DNA of 64,000 bases from Cylindrotheca closterium (GCA_933822405.4 CAKOGP040000446.1:120737-184736), one strand, 5' to 3'; counted from the first letter of the stretch, positions 1-11,316 are shown. Notes: generated by a model from the sequence alone, not told the origin. Made by a program: numbers and translations.

Positions 1-133
1 TTATGGGTAAACTGCCGCCCTCTGGGTGAGGCCAAATTGCTAAGCCCCTCCGAGTCGGGCTGGTCCATTTAGGTGAGCCAGCCTGGGATTGAGTGCCAAT
101 ACTTCCAAAATGATGGAATTTGTTACGGCTGGG

Positions 134-152
134 TTCCGCAACTTTTGCGGAA
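134..152. repeat. Perfect 8-bp inverted repeat (hairpin)
   Basis: TTCCGCAA, a 3-nt spacer, then TTGCGGAA form a perfect stem about 190 bp upstream of the Crypton-like recombinase start. It could be a recombinase-related site or a transcriptional hairpin; the sequence alone does not decide. Confidence 0.5.
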
Positions 153-339
153 TTTGCAAGGTGGAAGTCTAGGTAAGACCCCTTCCTCCAGAACCACGCC
201 CGCACGGCCTATGTAACATTTTAGCTACAGAGCTCGAGGTCACTCACTTGGAAATTCGATTGTTGCCCAGTTGTCTTCTTCATTCTTTGTCAAGCAACAA
301 GGAGGAGCAGAACCGTTTTCATTTGAGTGACAGAGCAAG

Positions 340-3300
340 ATGCCAGCACAACCCAATGGTCTGTCAGATGAACAGGAAGTTTTCCTGAAAATTTGTTTGG
401 ATCGTGTGGAGGCGGCCAGGAGACTAAAGACCAAAGGACTTAGTGACACTTATCTCCGGGAGTATCAACGATTTGTCATTTGGGTAATAAAGAATAACCG
501 TATGCCGGACCCAATGCAGCGACCCTTTCGTTTTACCACAAGAGACAATGTGGATAAATATTACATCCACGACTTTACAAAGAGAGAATTTGGCACCCAA
601 AATAGTCGCTCTCGGGTCCATCAAGCGATACAAAGGTTTTGGGATTCAGTAGAGTCTTCTTTTTTTAAAGATTTTGACACCCTATCACCTTTGATGGATG
701 GCGAAGCTAAAAAATTCAGAGTAAAAGACAGTGAAGCAGTTGAAGCAAGTGTAATAGAGCAGCAGCGATATTACGATTCAATCAAAGAAGACAAGTTTGG
801 AGGAACAGATCCTTTCAAAGGCCTGAAGGCCGACCTTCTTACTAGTACTGAAAAGATGAAGGTAATGACCTATATTCTAAATGATCGACCAGATTGGAAG
901 GACATTGGTTGCTCTTTCAATTGGGGCTGCAATGCAGGTTTGAGAGGAGATTCCACGAGGTCTCTCTGTTTTAAAGATTTGTATATCAGCCATGGATTTG
1001 CTCCAGGACAAGGAAGGAATCTGACTGCCATCTTAAGGAAAGATGATCAAAAAAGTGACTTCACTACGGATCGCCTAGTTGGGGTCCTTCGGCATCGCCA
1101 TTACTTGCTATGTGCCTCATTCATGACATCCATGAATGTAATTCGGATACTGCAATTACGTAGCAACGAGGTTCACTTCAAACGTCCGAACAAAAAGAGT
1201 CCAGCCGAATTCTGGCAAATTCCTTTTGTCGATTTTACGAAGCTTGCTGACGAAGAAAATGCCATGAGAGAGGTGAGTTTGACACGTCTTCTATAGTTGC
1301 TTTTTCTATGGTTGAAAACTAAGTTGCCTGCCACATCAAACCTTCTGGATGTCATTCTTAGATTTACGTCAAGACTGGTGTAGAGTCTTGCAAAGTGACC
1401 CATCACCGAACACATTGTGTAATGCATGCTAGTACTGAGGGTTTACAACAGTATCAAGTTTCAACCCTCACCAAGCACATGAACGACAAGCTAACAAAAT
1501 CATACTGGGTAAGTTGGTTTTGGAAATGTTTGCCAAAAATGTTTTGAAATGGTTGTCAAATCAAACTGAACTGCATTGCTATTCAATTTTACCCGCTGGC
1601 ATACTTTTAGGCTGAAATGGAACGAAGAACTATGACTGTGATGGCTGGATTTGACATGGATGAAGCCTACAATGTCCTACGAACGCAGATTGGATTGCCA
1701 CTCGAAAGTATTGAAGCTTGTATCCGTGCACTGTTTGGGAATGATATCGATCGATGGAAAAGGGAGCAAGAGGCCCCAGATGGGGACAAGTCCACTTGTG
1801 CTCAAAAGTTCTTTTCCAGACTTTTACCATTTCTGGTCGAAGTTTTGGTCCAAGATGGAATCTACTTGATTATTGACCATCCACAACACGAGATGTCAAT
1901 AATGCTGCATGTAAGTGTCGCAAGAGGAATCAGATTTTTCTAGTACCCTGTCTGTTGAGTTGGTACCACCAAGTATCCTAATGATGCCATTTAATTGTTA
2001 TCAGAATAAAATTCCTGGATATGCTCAATGGGCTGCAATGAAACGACGTTGGGTCAAAAATGAGCTTCTGACTTTTGAGCCAAAGAAAATGGAAGCACTC
2101 AATTCAGCAACACAGAACGCTTTTCAGTCAATCATGCGGCAGGTGAAATACCTTGAAGATGCTGTTGTTGCAGGTGCAACTAAGAACCAGGCACTCACTG
2201 AACAAGTTGAAGCTCTACGACAAGAACTTAGAAACAGAAATCAAGAGTTCAATGCAGTACAGCAGAGACGAGATGATGCGATGAGGCACTTCATTGCTCA
2301 AGAATTACGCAATGTAGTAGGGAACCATCAAATTCAGAACCATGGTCCACCGACCGGTACTGGTGCGCCAAGTCAACAAGAGGTGCACACTAGAGCCGTT
2401 GGAAATGTTTCAGCAACTCAACCACTGCGGGAGACTGCAGAAATACTAGTTGCTCCCGAAACCCAACAGAGACCACCATCGCAACGCCAACAAGCTTTGC
2501 AACGATCTACTGCAGCTCCTACTGTTGTCCATCTCCAATCAATTCCACATCAACCAGCCTTAGGTAAGGCTTTCCCAAAGCTATGGTCGGGGATTTTGCA
2601 AAATTGGATCAATCTGAAGCTCGAGAAGTTCATCCATGTCCCAAAGAATGGACGGAATGGATGGAACAATGCAGAGAATGCCAAAAGGTTTCACAAGCAC
2701 TACCGAGGATTCCTATGTATTCAGTCGGTTATGGAAGAAAATGAAACTGTCAAGGATCTCAAGGGGGCAGCCTTTTTTTTGGACGACGAGCGAAGAAGTT
2801 TGAAGTTAAATATGACTGAACATTTGCAGTTTAGATGTAAACGTAACCCAAGCATTCAAAGCAAAACAATGAAAAAGCAAGCACCCAAGTCCAATAATAC
2901 AGGAAGAGGAACCAAGAGACCCAATGGTGATGGTGGTACTACAGTACAACATCCAAGAAATAAGCGTTCTCGGCCCAATAGCAATGGCAATGGCAGACCT
3001 CCCCTGCCCCCCTTCCACCCAGTGCAACCAATGCAACAACATCGTCAACAAAGAGTTGCCGGGCTGAATATGCATCAGCTCGCATATGGCTCCAAAGTTG
3101 TTGATATCGAGGCAAACAGGGGAATCAGAGGCGTCGCCCAAAGATATCAACAACGGACTATGGCCGTATCACAATTCACAAACTCAAGGAATTCTGCCTA
3201 CCATACCACCAACCTGTTGGCAAGAAAGCCTGCTGCAATTCAAAGAAGAAGGATTCAATCGGCGATTGGCCCCGGGGGGAAACGAGCAAGGAATAATCTT

Positions 3301-3699
3301 CTTCAAGCTACAGTGGCTCCCATGGCAGATCAAAGGTTCCAAGAAGCTGTTGCTGGACTGACCCCTGATGAATATTTGGAACACGCTGATGCCATTCGTC
3401 AAAAGAAAGTAGCTATTGCAGCAAGCGTTCTTGCTGAGGTCAACAACAACAACAACAACAACTCCAGACTTGTTTGCCGCCAAAGCATCAATCCTGCCCA
3501 TCTATGCCCCATTGAAGGGTGCAATGGAGATGTACCAGAAGGTGGTGGAAGCACCATGCCACCGATACACAAATGCTACAACATACGAAACTGCAACAAG
3601 AAGGTACATCATGTTTGCGCCGACAGGTCAGGGCTGCATGGACGGAATGAGATGAATGTGTATTGCTCAATAGAATGTAGAGAAATGAGACCGGACTGA
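340..3699 (+). CDS. Crypton-type tyrosine recombinase with C-terminal zinc finger
   Basis: Predicted transposase of a Crypton DNA transposon, expected to cut and rejoin DNA through a catalytic tyrosine. Four exons, all phase 0 with GT-AG borders: 340-1272, 1362-1508, 1611-1910 and 2005-3699, giving about 1,024 residues. The recombinase domain has an arginine box RGDSTR (Arg about 202), a second box in exon 2 (VTHHRTH, Arg about 327), and a candidate nucleophile Tyr about 359 in KSYW followed by an MAGFD segment, as in Ndc10/Crypton proteins. After it come a coiled coil (about 475-560), a GCR1_C-like DNA-binding segment (about 650-700, Leu/Trp/Arg-rich) and a basic Pro/Gln-rich region. The last 70 residues form a Cys/His cluster (CPIEGC, CYNIRNC, HHVC, CSIEC), probably zinc binding. 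No stop or frameshift is visible, so it may be active or domesticated. The catalytic assignment is by motif and not by alignment. Confidence 0.8.
340..3699 (+). mobile_element. Crypton-like DNA transposon core (ends undefined)
   Basis: The tyrosine recombinase gene is the only recognisable cargo. Cryptons normally lack terminal inverted repeats and obvious target duplications, so ends cannot be set from one copy. The true left end may lie before position 340 or outside the window, and the right end somewhere in 3700-4779. Confidence 0.5.
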
Positions 3700-4779
3700 T
3701 GCAATGTAAACAATACGATCATACATAGATGAGTATTAATTTGTCAACAAAGTAGTAGTCTCCCTAGTTTTCCTCCGTACCTATACACTTCCACACAAAA
3801 CAAGAAGTTTTTAAAGGTTCGGATGTTTTTCTGGAAGAGAGTTGGAAGATAGGGGCATGATCAGTTGGGCGATCTCTACTGAGATCCAAGAGTCAACGGA
3901 CCACGAGGGCACTGGAAGACTCAGCCCAAATGAAAATAAACCTAGATGAATCTCAAATCAAAAAGGAAAATGCAAACAAGCCGTTGATTTCAATGATTTC
4001 ACAAGGCTGATGGTACAAGCGATGTAAAAACTTATTCCTTCAAAGCATGAACATCTGCATTTCTTGTATGACTTGGACTTGGAGGAAGAGCGCTCCGATT
4101 GTAGCAACCTGGAGCGATATCATAAATATCATAATGATCAGAATCTGTTTGAAGGCACAACAGCAGAAGCTGGAGGCGAGACAATATGATTCGTCAACAA
4201 AACTCAACCTCCTCGCCTCAGATCATATCCCAGTATGAAGAATAACATGCAAACGAGGTAGTTGCGGTGAAGAGAAGTATGGATGATGCATTGGATTGAA
4301 GCACCGATGGATGGCTCACAAACACTCTTGATGGATGTAGCACTTGGTTTTCAGAGGCAAGGTGCTTTTGTGAAATTTCTTCAAAACCGCTTTTTTCAGT
4401 CCGTATGTTCCCATCCTTTATTTGGAAAAAAGCCTCAACTGAAGTTTTGTCCATGTGTTTTGTTTTGAAGCGCGTGGAGCCCATAAATGACAAGTGGAGA
4501 TTTGTCCAGGTGTTTCAGTTGGAAAGTATGGTGCCATAAATATTAACTTTTGGTTCGTGGTCTTTGAGCCCCACGAGCTTAGCCAATGGAAAAACATCAA
4601 AATAGAATGTGTGGAGAAAGGATATTTTTTGAGACTTCACTATGAGAGTCAACCCCACGGTACCGGTACTCAGCACATTCCAAAACAACAAGAATCAGAA
4701 CAACAAACAGCATAGAAATACAGTTTAACACTAAAAAGTAATAGTCATGGCTATTAGAAATATATGCTTGTATCAGCAA
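3700..4779. other. Intergenic, no gene seen
   Basis: About 1.08 kb between the recombinase stop and the resolvase stop. Only short, composition-driven open frames occur on both strands; none shows a family motif, signal peptide or splice structure. It may hold the 3' end of the Crypton-like element. Confidence 0.5.
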
Positions 4780-5283
4780 TTAAATGTGGACTGCAGCTAG
4801 AGCAGTAGCCAAATCCATGTAGGAAACGCTCAAGCTAGTGAATCCGGTGTTGGATTGTACTTTTTCAGCAACGATCTTTCGAACAAGACGATCATTGGCA
4901 TATACGCCCGCGTCCTCAAGTACATCCAGGATGAACTTGAGCATGTTATCCAAGTCTTTTGACATATCGGCAAGTCCAAACTGAACTTGGACCTCGACTC
5001 CTGGGAGGGTGAAAATTGGGTTTGCGGTGGAGGCGAGCCCAGTTTCTTGGAGCTCCTGTTTCATCTTTCTCGAAAAAAATGTCTTGGCCCGCGCAGCTGG
5101 GTTGTAAATGTAGGTCCGCGAAGCTCGGGTGACAGCAAATCTTGGGCGTGGTTGAGCAATGGGATCCCCAGAAATGAAAATCTGGAGAGAAACGCCTCTG
5201 GTCTCACCAACCCCCAGTACTGTAATGTTGCGGTTCCGCAATCCAGCGGCAGATCGCTTTCGCTGCGCACGAGTGTTGGGCAT
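4780..5283 (-). CDS. RusA-family Holliday-junction resolvase-like endonuclease
   Basis: A 167-residue protein resembling the RusA family, small homodimeric nucleases of phages and bacteria that resolve Holliday junctions. After a basic N-terminal tail of about 35 residues comes a strand with GDPIAQPRPRF, then YNPAA, a strand ending VQFGLAD, and the diagnostic acidic box DLDNMLKFILD (about 117-127) followed by VYANDRLV, which supplies the third acidic residue. The order of these elements and the Asp-x-Asp-Asn-x-x-Lys spacing match RusA metal-binding residues. E. coli RusA is about 120 residues, so the extra length is mostly the N-terminal tail, which is rich in Arg/Lys and could be a localisation signal. 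RusA is uncommon in eukaryotic nuclei, so transfer from a phage, virus or bacterium is plausible. It lies 1.1 kb from the Crypton-like gene, in opposite orientation. Confidence 0.75.
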   Translation of the reverse strand: MPNTRAQRKRSAAGLRNRNITVLGVGETRGVSLQIFISGDPIAQPRPRFAVTRASRTYIYNPAARAKTFFSRKMKQELQETGLASTANPIFTLPGVEVQVQFGLADMSKDLDNMLKFILDVLEDAGVYANDRLVRKIVAEKVQSNTGFTSLSVSYMDLATALAAVHI

Positions 5284-5570
5284 GGTGAAGTGGAGTGGAT
5301 TGTGGTGGTTGATGTTGATGATCTGATACCAAAGTTGATTTTATGGCATCATCAGCAACAAAGGCGTCAGTATCTGACCTGGGTCTCAGTAGGATTTTAC
5401 AGCCTGGGTTACAGTAGGACCTGACGGTGGTACACGACGCTTCATCCGGGACATCATTGTGGGAGTCGTTTGGGAGAGAGTTGGTATGATGTGGACTTAG
5501 CAAAAATTGGAAGTTGTGGTGTCGAGGTCTTGTGCAAAGAAAATGTGGTGCTCCGTAGGCCTTCGTAGAG

Positions 5571-6023
5571 ATGTACCAGAGAGGAATTCTAGGTTCGATG
5601 TACCGGAGGGATGTGGAATCTCAACATACGACATGTCTACACATATTTATGTACTATATAGTATATGTTTTCACCTTCAAACGACTCTTTGATGCCTACT
5701 CGGATCCAGTCTCGTACAAACAAAAGTTCCTCGATCAGAATGCCTTTTTGGTATATTATACCAAAGGATTTGATGGACCGGGGCGGCCCAACATTGAAGA
5801 GGATGATAGCAATGAGAAGCAAACTCTGCAATTTGGCATCCGCAACGAAGCCTGGATCAATTGGGAAAACTTTTTGGTGGAACTCAAGTTTGTGGGTGAA
5901 GAAAAAGACACGGAAGCCACAAAGTATTTGGACGAAACCTTGAGATATGTGGATTATTACCTCAAATTAGCTCCACCACAAGATGTACGCGAGGCCAAAA
6001 AAGCAGTGGATCTATCTTGGTAA
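5571..6023 (+). CDS. Conserved-looking small protein, function unknown
   Basis: An open frame of 150 residues. The first 45 or so residues look like translated non-coding sequence, but from about residue 43 (FDAYSDPVSYKQ) onward the composition is convincingly protein-like, acidic and aromatic, with segments such as YYTKGFDGPGRPN and INWENFLVELKF and a helical C-terminus. I do not recognise a family. The 5' end is uncertain: ATG 5571 is the first in frame, and an internal ATG near 5652 or an unseen upstream exon is possible. It is convergent with the first NDH-2 gene, whose stop lies about 125 bp downstream. Confidence 0.5.
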   Translation: MYQRGILGSMYRRDVESQHTTCLHIFMYYIVYVFTFKRLFDAYSDPVSYKQKFLDQNAFLVYYTKGFDGPGRPNIEEDDSNEKQTLQFGIRNEAWINWENFLVELKFVGEEKDTEATKYLDETLRYVDYYLKLAPPQDVREAKKAVDLSW

Positions 6024-6148
6024 AAGCAGGTTCGATCTACAGTATTTTGTTTCTATTTCTTTTGTAGCTATTGTTTGTATGTGCAGTTTGTATAATATTG
6101 TGATTTCAGATCGATGATTGGCGACGATTGATTGATTCGTTCCATCTT

Positions 6149-8280
6149 TTAGAACCTCGTCATGTCCCGACCAAAGACAAAGCTCTTCATCCAATCAAAA
6201 GTGACCAGAACACGGTTTCGAGTGGCAACTTGCTTGACGAGATAGACGGATCGCCAAAGCAAAAAGGCAACGCTGCCAAAGTAGGAAAAGAGGGGGAAAT
6301 CACCGAGTTGCACTTGACTCAATGCTGGAATGATTCAAAAAGAACGGGAGTGAGACATGTGAAACGAAAAAACAAAACGTAGCAACGATCCCAAAGTGTT
6401 TGCTCACCTTCTCCTCCACCCAAGTACGCCAAGATTCCAAGATTCAAAAAGATGAATCCAGGAGCTTGATCCAATCCTCTCAACTCCAACCAGGCTCGCA
6501 TCTGTGGATCATTAAATACATCAATGGCCGTGGAATTGCTGTTCCCTGCTGTTGCCGGCAGCAACATGGGAGGTGTGGCCGACACATCGTAACCACGATC
6601 CAAGAGTCGTGCCAAAAAGGCACCCTGTTGTCCTGCCACTTGGGCCGTCTGTGGAAGGGGAGAATCGGCACTGGCACCAAATCCTTGATCGGCAAAGGCT
6701 GCGGCATCTCCAATGACATAGACGGACCCCGTCAAATCTTCGCTTGGCATGAGAGGTCGTAACCACTGGTCCACCTTGACACGGCCATCGCGGTTGCGGG
6801 CTTCGGGGGGCAGTTGTTCCAGCAAGGTTTCCACAAATGGAACGGGTGCTGTTCCAGCACACCAGGCGGTCAGTCCCAATGGCAAGGTGGATTCTTCCCC
6901 ACCGACCACATTGCCGTCCGCATCAAAGACCTTGGTTTTCAATTTGGCAAAGCCATCTCCTACTTCAGTGACTCGAGTATTCATCAAGACTTCGGCACCC
7001 TTGGCTTCGAGTGACTTTTTGGCTTCCTCTCGCAGTTTGGGTTCAAATTGCGGCACCAAATCGGAACCTCCCTGGGCAATGACTACGCGAATGGAATCCT
7101 TCAAGTGTGGATAGGATCCCTTGAACTTGGTGACGTCGGCTGCCAAATCCAAAATCTCACCTGCCAATTCGACACCAGTGGGTCCACCGCCCACAATCAA
7201 AAAGGTGACTCGGCGAGTTCGTTCTTCTGGAGCTACATCTGGGCGAGAGGCAAATTCCAAGCATTCGGCAATGTCTCGTCGCAAAATGCGAGCATCGTCC
7301 AAGGTTTTCAGGCGCAAGGCCTTGTCAGCTCCTGGCACTCCCCAATCATTAATCTTGCAGCCGACTGAGCATACCAGGTAGTCATAGGGGACCTCCAATG
7401 TTGGCGGATCGCCATGTGTCACATCTCCCAAGAGCGAATTCATTTGGACTTGAACCGTCTTCTTACGAACGTCCACACCAACTGCCGAACCTTGCAAATA
7501 GTCGTCCATTAATGGATTGGCCGACCGAACGGCTTCGGTCATGCTTCGGTACTCGACCGTTCCAACGGCCGAAGATGCCAACATGGGTGTAAAGACAAAG
7601 TGATTGACGGGAGAGACTACAATCAAGCGCAGCTTTTGGCAGTCGGCCACTTTCATTAATGCATGGGCGCCCCAACCACTTCCCAAGACGACGACCGTCT
7701 TGCGGGATTCTTCTTGTTCTTTGGTCAGGATCATCTTGCCATTTTCATATCCCTTTCGGCGGACGTGCGTGGCCACATCTTCCAAAGTGTCACCCAGTCG
7801 TTCCACGACCACATCCATGGGGATTCCTTCGGGATAAAAGTCATCAGAGGAATCCAAATGTTGGGCGTGCAACCATGTCTGAAGTTTTCGTTCGGATGAG
7901 ATGACATTCATGGTCTTATCTCGGTAAGGATGCTTGCTGTCAGTGATCTTGACTTGATCCAAGTTACTCTCGATATCTTGTTCTTCTTGTTCTTTGTCTT
8001 CTTGTTCTTCGTCTAGAACAGCATCTACCACATCTTGGGAAGCGACACTGTTGAATTGAACGTAGAGTTCGTCCGCTTCTAGTGACGGATCATCGGTTGG
8101 AGGCTTGTCTTTTGCAGCAGCAGTTTCCGTGCTATTATTGGCATAGAACAGTTGCGGCGTTTGGCGTATCTTTGGTGTCATGTCCATCATACTGCTTCTT
8201 CTGGTGGCCATCCTCACAATTGGTGTGAAGCCAAATGAGGATGCCAATAATAGCAAGAGCGCTATGGATGTCTTGAGCAT
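6149..8280 (-). CDS. Type II NAD(P)H dehydrogenase, plastid-targeted, copy 1
   Basis: A single-subunit, non-proton-pumping NAD(P)H:quinone oxidoreductase. Two exons: 8280-6408 and 6324-6149, with an 83-nt GTGAGC...CAG intron; spliced length 682 residues. Without the splice the conserved C-terminus would be lost. An N-terminal signal peptide (poly-Leu then ASSFGF-TP) fits import into a complex plastid. Two Rossmann folds follow: VVVLGSGWGAHA (about 193, FAD) and FLIVGGGPTGVELAGE (about 357, NAD(P)H). Exon 2 encodes the family's end, with LLWRSVYLVKQ and FGRDMTRF, the probable membrane-contact helix. There is no EF-hand, unlike the calcium-regulated NDB type. In plastids such enzymes reduce plastoquinone for cyclic or chlororespiratory electron flow; this role is inferred. 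Tandem paralogue of the next gene, same strand. Confidence 0.9.
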
Positions 8281-8595
8281 TATGAAAATATATCTATTTT
8301 GTTTCTCAATCGAATGAATTTATGACAATCTTATCGGAGGTTTTAGAATCATAATGACAATAGGCTCTATTTTTTCATGGGACTCAACTGCGTGCTTGAT
8401 GCGATTTGTCCGTGATGATGCGAAGCCGATTTTTGACAAAATGGTTTCTGGTCCGAACATGACGGTCCAATGAGTCAGACCAGAACGAGATAACGTACTG
8501 TACAGTATGCATGTGGTAGTAATTAGAGGTTTCTTTGGAGTAAGCTCTGTTTCTTTTCTTTTGTATGTGCAATATATATAATATGATTCATCCCA
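8281..8595. other. Intergenic region between the NDH-2 copies
   Basis: 315 bp holding the 5' flank of NDH-2 copy 1 and the 3' flank of copy 2. Besides the conserved promoter blocks listed separately, there is an AT-rich run (ATATATATAATATG near 8573-8586) and no gene. Confidence 0.6.
8400..8477 (-). promoter_or_regulatory. Conserved upstream blocks of NDH-2 copy 1
   Basis: The 13-mer TGCGATTTGTCCG (8400-8412) and a TGAGTCA heptamer (8471-8477) lie about 120 and 190 bp upstream of the ATG. Both recur at nearly the same distances upstream of copy 2 (about 123 and 194 bp). TGAGTCA is the classical bZIP/AP-1 half-site palindrome; which factor binds here is unknown. Confidence 0.45.
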
Positions 8596-10703
8596 TTAGA
8601 ATCTTGTCATATCTCGTCCAAAGACATTGCTTTTCATCCAATCAAAGGTGACCAGGACGCGGTTTCGAGTAGCGACTTGCTTCACAAGATAGACGGATCG
8701 CCAGAGCAAAAAGGCAACGCTGCCAAAGTAGGAAAAGAGGGGATAGTCACCCAATTGAACTTGGCTCAAAGCTAGTACAAGGGCGCAAAAGGGATGGATG
8801 TGAGTGAAGCAAGCAAACAAAACGCAGCAACAGTCCCCGTCATGAATAGTCGTGTCGGCTCACCTTCACCTCCACCAGTATAGGCCAAGATTCCAAGATT
8901 CAAAAAGATGAATCCAGGGGCTTGATCCAATCCTCTCAACTCCAACCAGGCCCGCATCTGAGGATCATTAAATACATCTATTGCAGTTGTGGAATTGCTG
9001 CTCTTTGCAGCTGCCGGCAATAACATGGGAGGGGTGGCGGCTACATCGTAGCCACGATCCAAGAGTCGTGCCAAAAAGGCACCTTGTTGTCCAGCCACTT
9101 GGGCGGTCTGTGGGAGGGGGAAATCTGCAGTGGCACCAAATCCTTGGTCGGCAAAGGCTGCAGCATCTCCAATGACATAGACGGACCCAGTTAGATCTTC
9201 GCTTGGCATGAGAGGTCTCAACCATTTGTCCACCTTGATACGACCATCGCGATTGCGGGCTTCGGGGGGCAATTGTTCCAGCAAGGTTTCCACAAATGGA
9301 ACGGGTGCTGTTCCAGCACACCAGGCGGTCAGTCCCAATGGCAGTGTGGATTCTTTAGCGCCAACAACCTTGCCGTCTTCATCCAACACGTTGGTCTTGA
9401 GGTTGGCAAAGCCATCTCCTACCTCGGTGACAAATGTATTCAAGAGGACTTCGGCGCCCTTGGCTTCGAGTGACTTTTTGGCTTCTTCTCGTAGTTTGGG
9501 TTCAAACTGAGGAACCAAATCGGAACCTCCTTGGGCAATCACCACACGGATGTTTTCCTTCAGATGGGGATAGGATGCGTGAAACTTGGTGACGTCTGCT
9601 TTCAAGTCCAAAATCTCACCCGCCAATTCGACGCCTGTGGGCCCACCTCCCACAATCAAGAAGGTGACGCGTCGTGTTCGTTCAGCGGTGTGTTCATCAC
9701 CTGCCACATCGGGCCGAGAAGCAAATTCCAAGCATTCGGAAATGTCTCTGCGCAAAATGCGGGCATCGTCCAAAGTCTTGAGTCTCAAGGCCTTGTCGGC
9801 TCCCTTGATTCCCCAATCATTAATCTTGCAACCAACCGAACACACCAAGTAGTCATAGGGGACCTCGAATGTGGGAGGATCTCCATGGGTCACATCTTCC
9901 AGCAAGGAATTCAGTTGAACTTGAACTGTCTTTTTGTGGACGTCCACTCCCACAGCGGAACCTTGCAAATAGTCGTCAATCATGGGATTGGCGGAACGGA
10001 CGGCTTCTGTCATGCTTCGGTACTCAATCGTGCCCACGGCCGACGAGGCCAACATGGGTGTAAAGACAAAGTGATTGACTGGAGAGACCACCACGAGGCG
10101 TAGCTTTCGGCAGTCGGCCACCTTCATGAGAGCGTGAGCACCCCAACCACTGCCCAAGACGACGACCGTCTTGCGGGAGTCTTCCTGGTCTTTGGTGAGG
10201 CTCATCTTGCCAGATTCGCACCCCTTTCTTCGGGCATGTGTGGCAACATCTTCCAAAGTATCCCCAATTCGTTCCATGACGACATCCATAGGAAGTCCCT
10301 CAGGATAAAAGTCATTGGAGGAATCCAAATGTTGGGTGTGCAACCAAGTCTTGAGTTTTCGTTCGGATGAGATGACATTCATGGTCTTATCTCGGTAGGG
10401 ATGCTTGTTGTCGGTAGTTTTGACCTGATCTTCGAAGTAATCATCCTTGGAACCTTGTGTGACACTGTTGAAATGAGCAAATAGTTCCGGAGATTGCTTT
10501 TCTTCTTTAACAGTTTCACTTTCAGTGGTATCGGCGTAGAACAATGGCGTGTTAGTATTGTCACGATTTTGCTTCTTTGGTGCCATGATCATGTCGATCA
10601 TGCTGCTGCTACTGCTTTTGGCTGTCATCCTCACTACTGGTGCGAAGGCAAGTGAGGTCTTGGATGCCAACAATAGCAATACTGCTATGATTATTTGGAG
10701 CAT
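8596..10703 (-). CDS. Type II NAD(P)H dehydrogenase, plastid-targeted, copy 2
   Basis: Paralogue of the preceding gene with the same structure: exon 1 10703-8864, a 92-nt GTGAGC...TAG intron, and exon 2 8771-8596 (176 nt, the same size as in copy 1); 671 residues. I start at ATG 10703 and not at the upstream in-frame ATG 10736, because the product then begins with a clean signal peptide ending SLAF-APVV. That is a textbook ASAFAP-like diatom plastid motif and aligns with copy 1. The FAD (VVVLGSGWGAHA) and NAD(P)H (FLIVGGGPTGVELAGE) folds are nearly identical to copy 1. The difference is concentrated in the first 110 residues, which are shorter and less acidic, and in a small insert (GDEHTAERT) before the second Rossmann fold. 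This suggests a recent duplication with purifying selection on the catalytic core. Confidence 0.9.
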
Positions 10704-11316
10704 ATTGATATTTTTATCTGTTTTTTTGGTTTTCAATCGTTTGATTTTGTGAGCATTTCATGAAGGTTGCTTTCTTGGAACATCGCGTGTGGGCTTCATT
10801 TTTGATGGGACTGATCATGTATAAATGCGATTTGTCCGAGGTTCTAATCCGAATTCCAACACGTCCAATTCCTGCTTGAATGATATGCAGGTCTGATGAG
10901 TCAGCCCACAACCAGAACCCGGGTGGAAGAGGAATGGTACGTACCCAAGTTTCTACCCAAGAACGTTCTAATCCCACTAACCTACAAGAGCCCCTAGATT
11001 GCGCTTCACTTCACTCTAGTGCGTGTTGGATATGAAAGTGCAAATTGAAAATATGCAGTGGTGACGCCATCGACCGTTGCACCATTATCACCCCTCTGGC
11101 TGACCAGTACCTACTAGATGCTGCATTAAAAAGAAGCTGCCAAAGAAGAAACCCTCGTGGAAGAGCAAAGGGCTATTTTAAAACATATTTACATTGTTTA
11201 GATGTCAACTACTAGGGAGTTTAAAACTGAATAGGTCTTGTTACGCATTTGGACCCCAAGGATCCCAAGGCTATTGAGCATAGCTTCCTCTGGTTTGGTC
11301 CAACGCTCTTGACGAG
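10704..11316. other. Intergenic, NDH-2 copy 2 promoter side
   Basis: Holds the upstream region of NDH-2 copy 2 (conserved blocks listed separately). I see no gene in the remaining bases. Confidence 0.55.
10826..10903 (-). promoter_or_regulatory. Conserved upstream blocks of NDH-2 copy 2
   Basis: TGCGATTTGTCCG (10826-10838) and TGAGTCA (10897-10903) repeat the order and spacing seen upstream of copy 1. Conservation in otherwise diverged flanks suggests retained cis elements, though duplicated flank that has not yet diverged is an alternative. Confidence 0.45.

Noticed and set aside
5228..5241. TTGCGG-TT-CCGCAA inverted repeat in the RusA gene, sharing TTCCGCAA with the hairpin at 134-152
   Set aside because: Considered as matching element ends, but an 8-mer match inside a coding region is weak evidence and Cryptons lack terminal repeats.
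9531..10103. 190-codon plus-strand frame
   Set aside because: Antisense to NDH-2 copy 2, whose Rossmann motifs are clear.
10838..10848. GGTTCTAATCC resembling a tRNA T-arm
   Set aside because: No matching acceptor stem, D-arm or anticodon arm around it.
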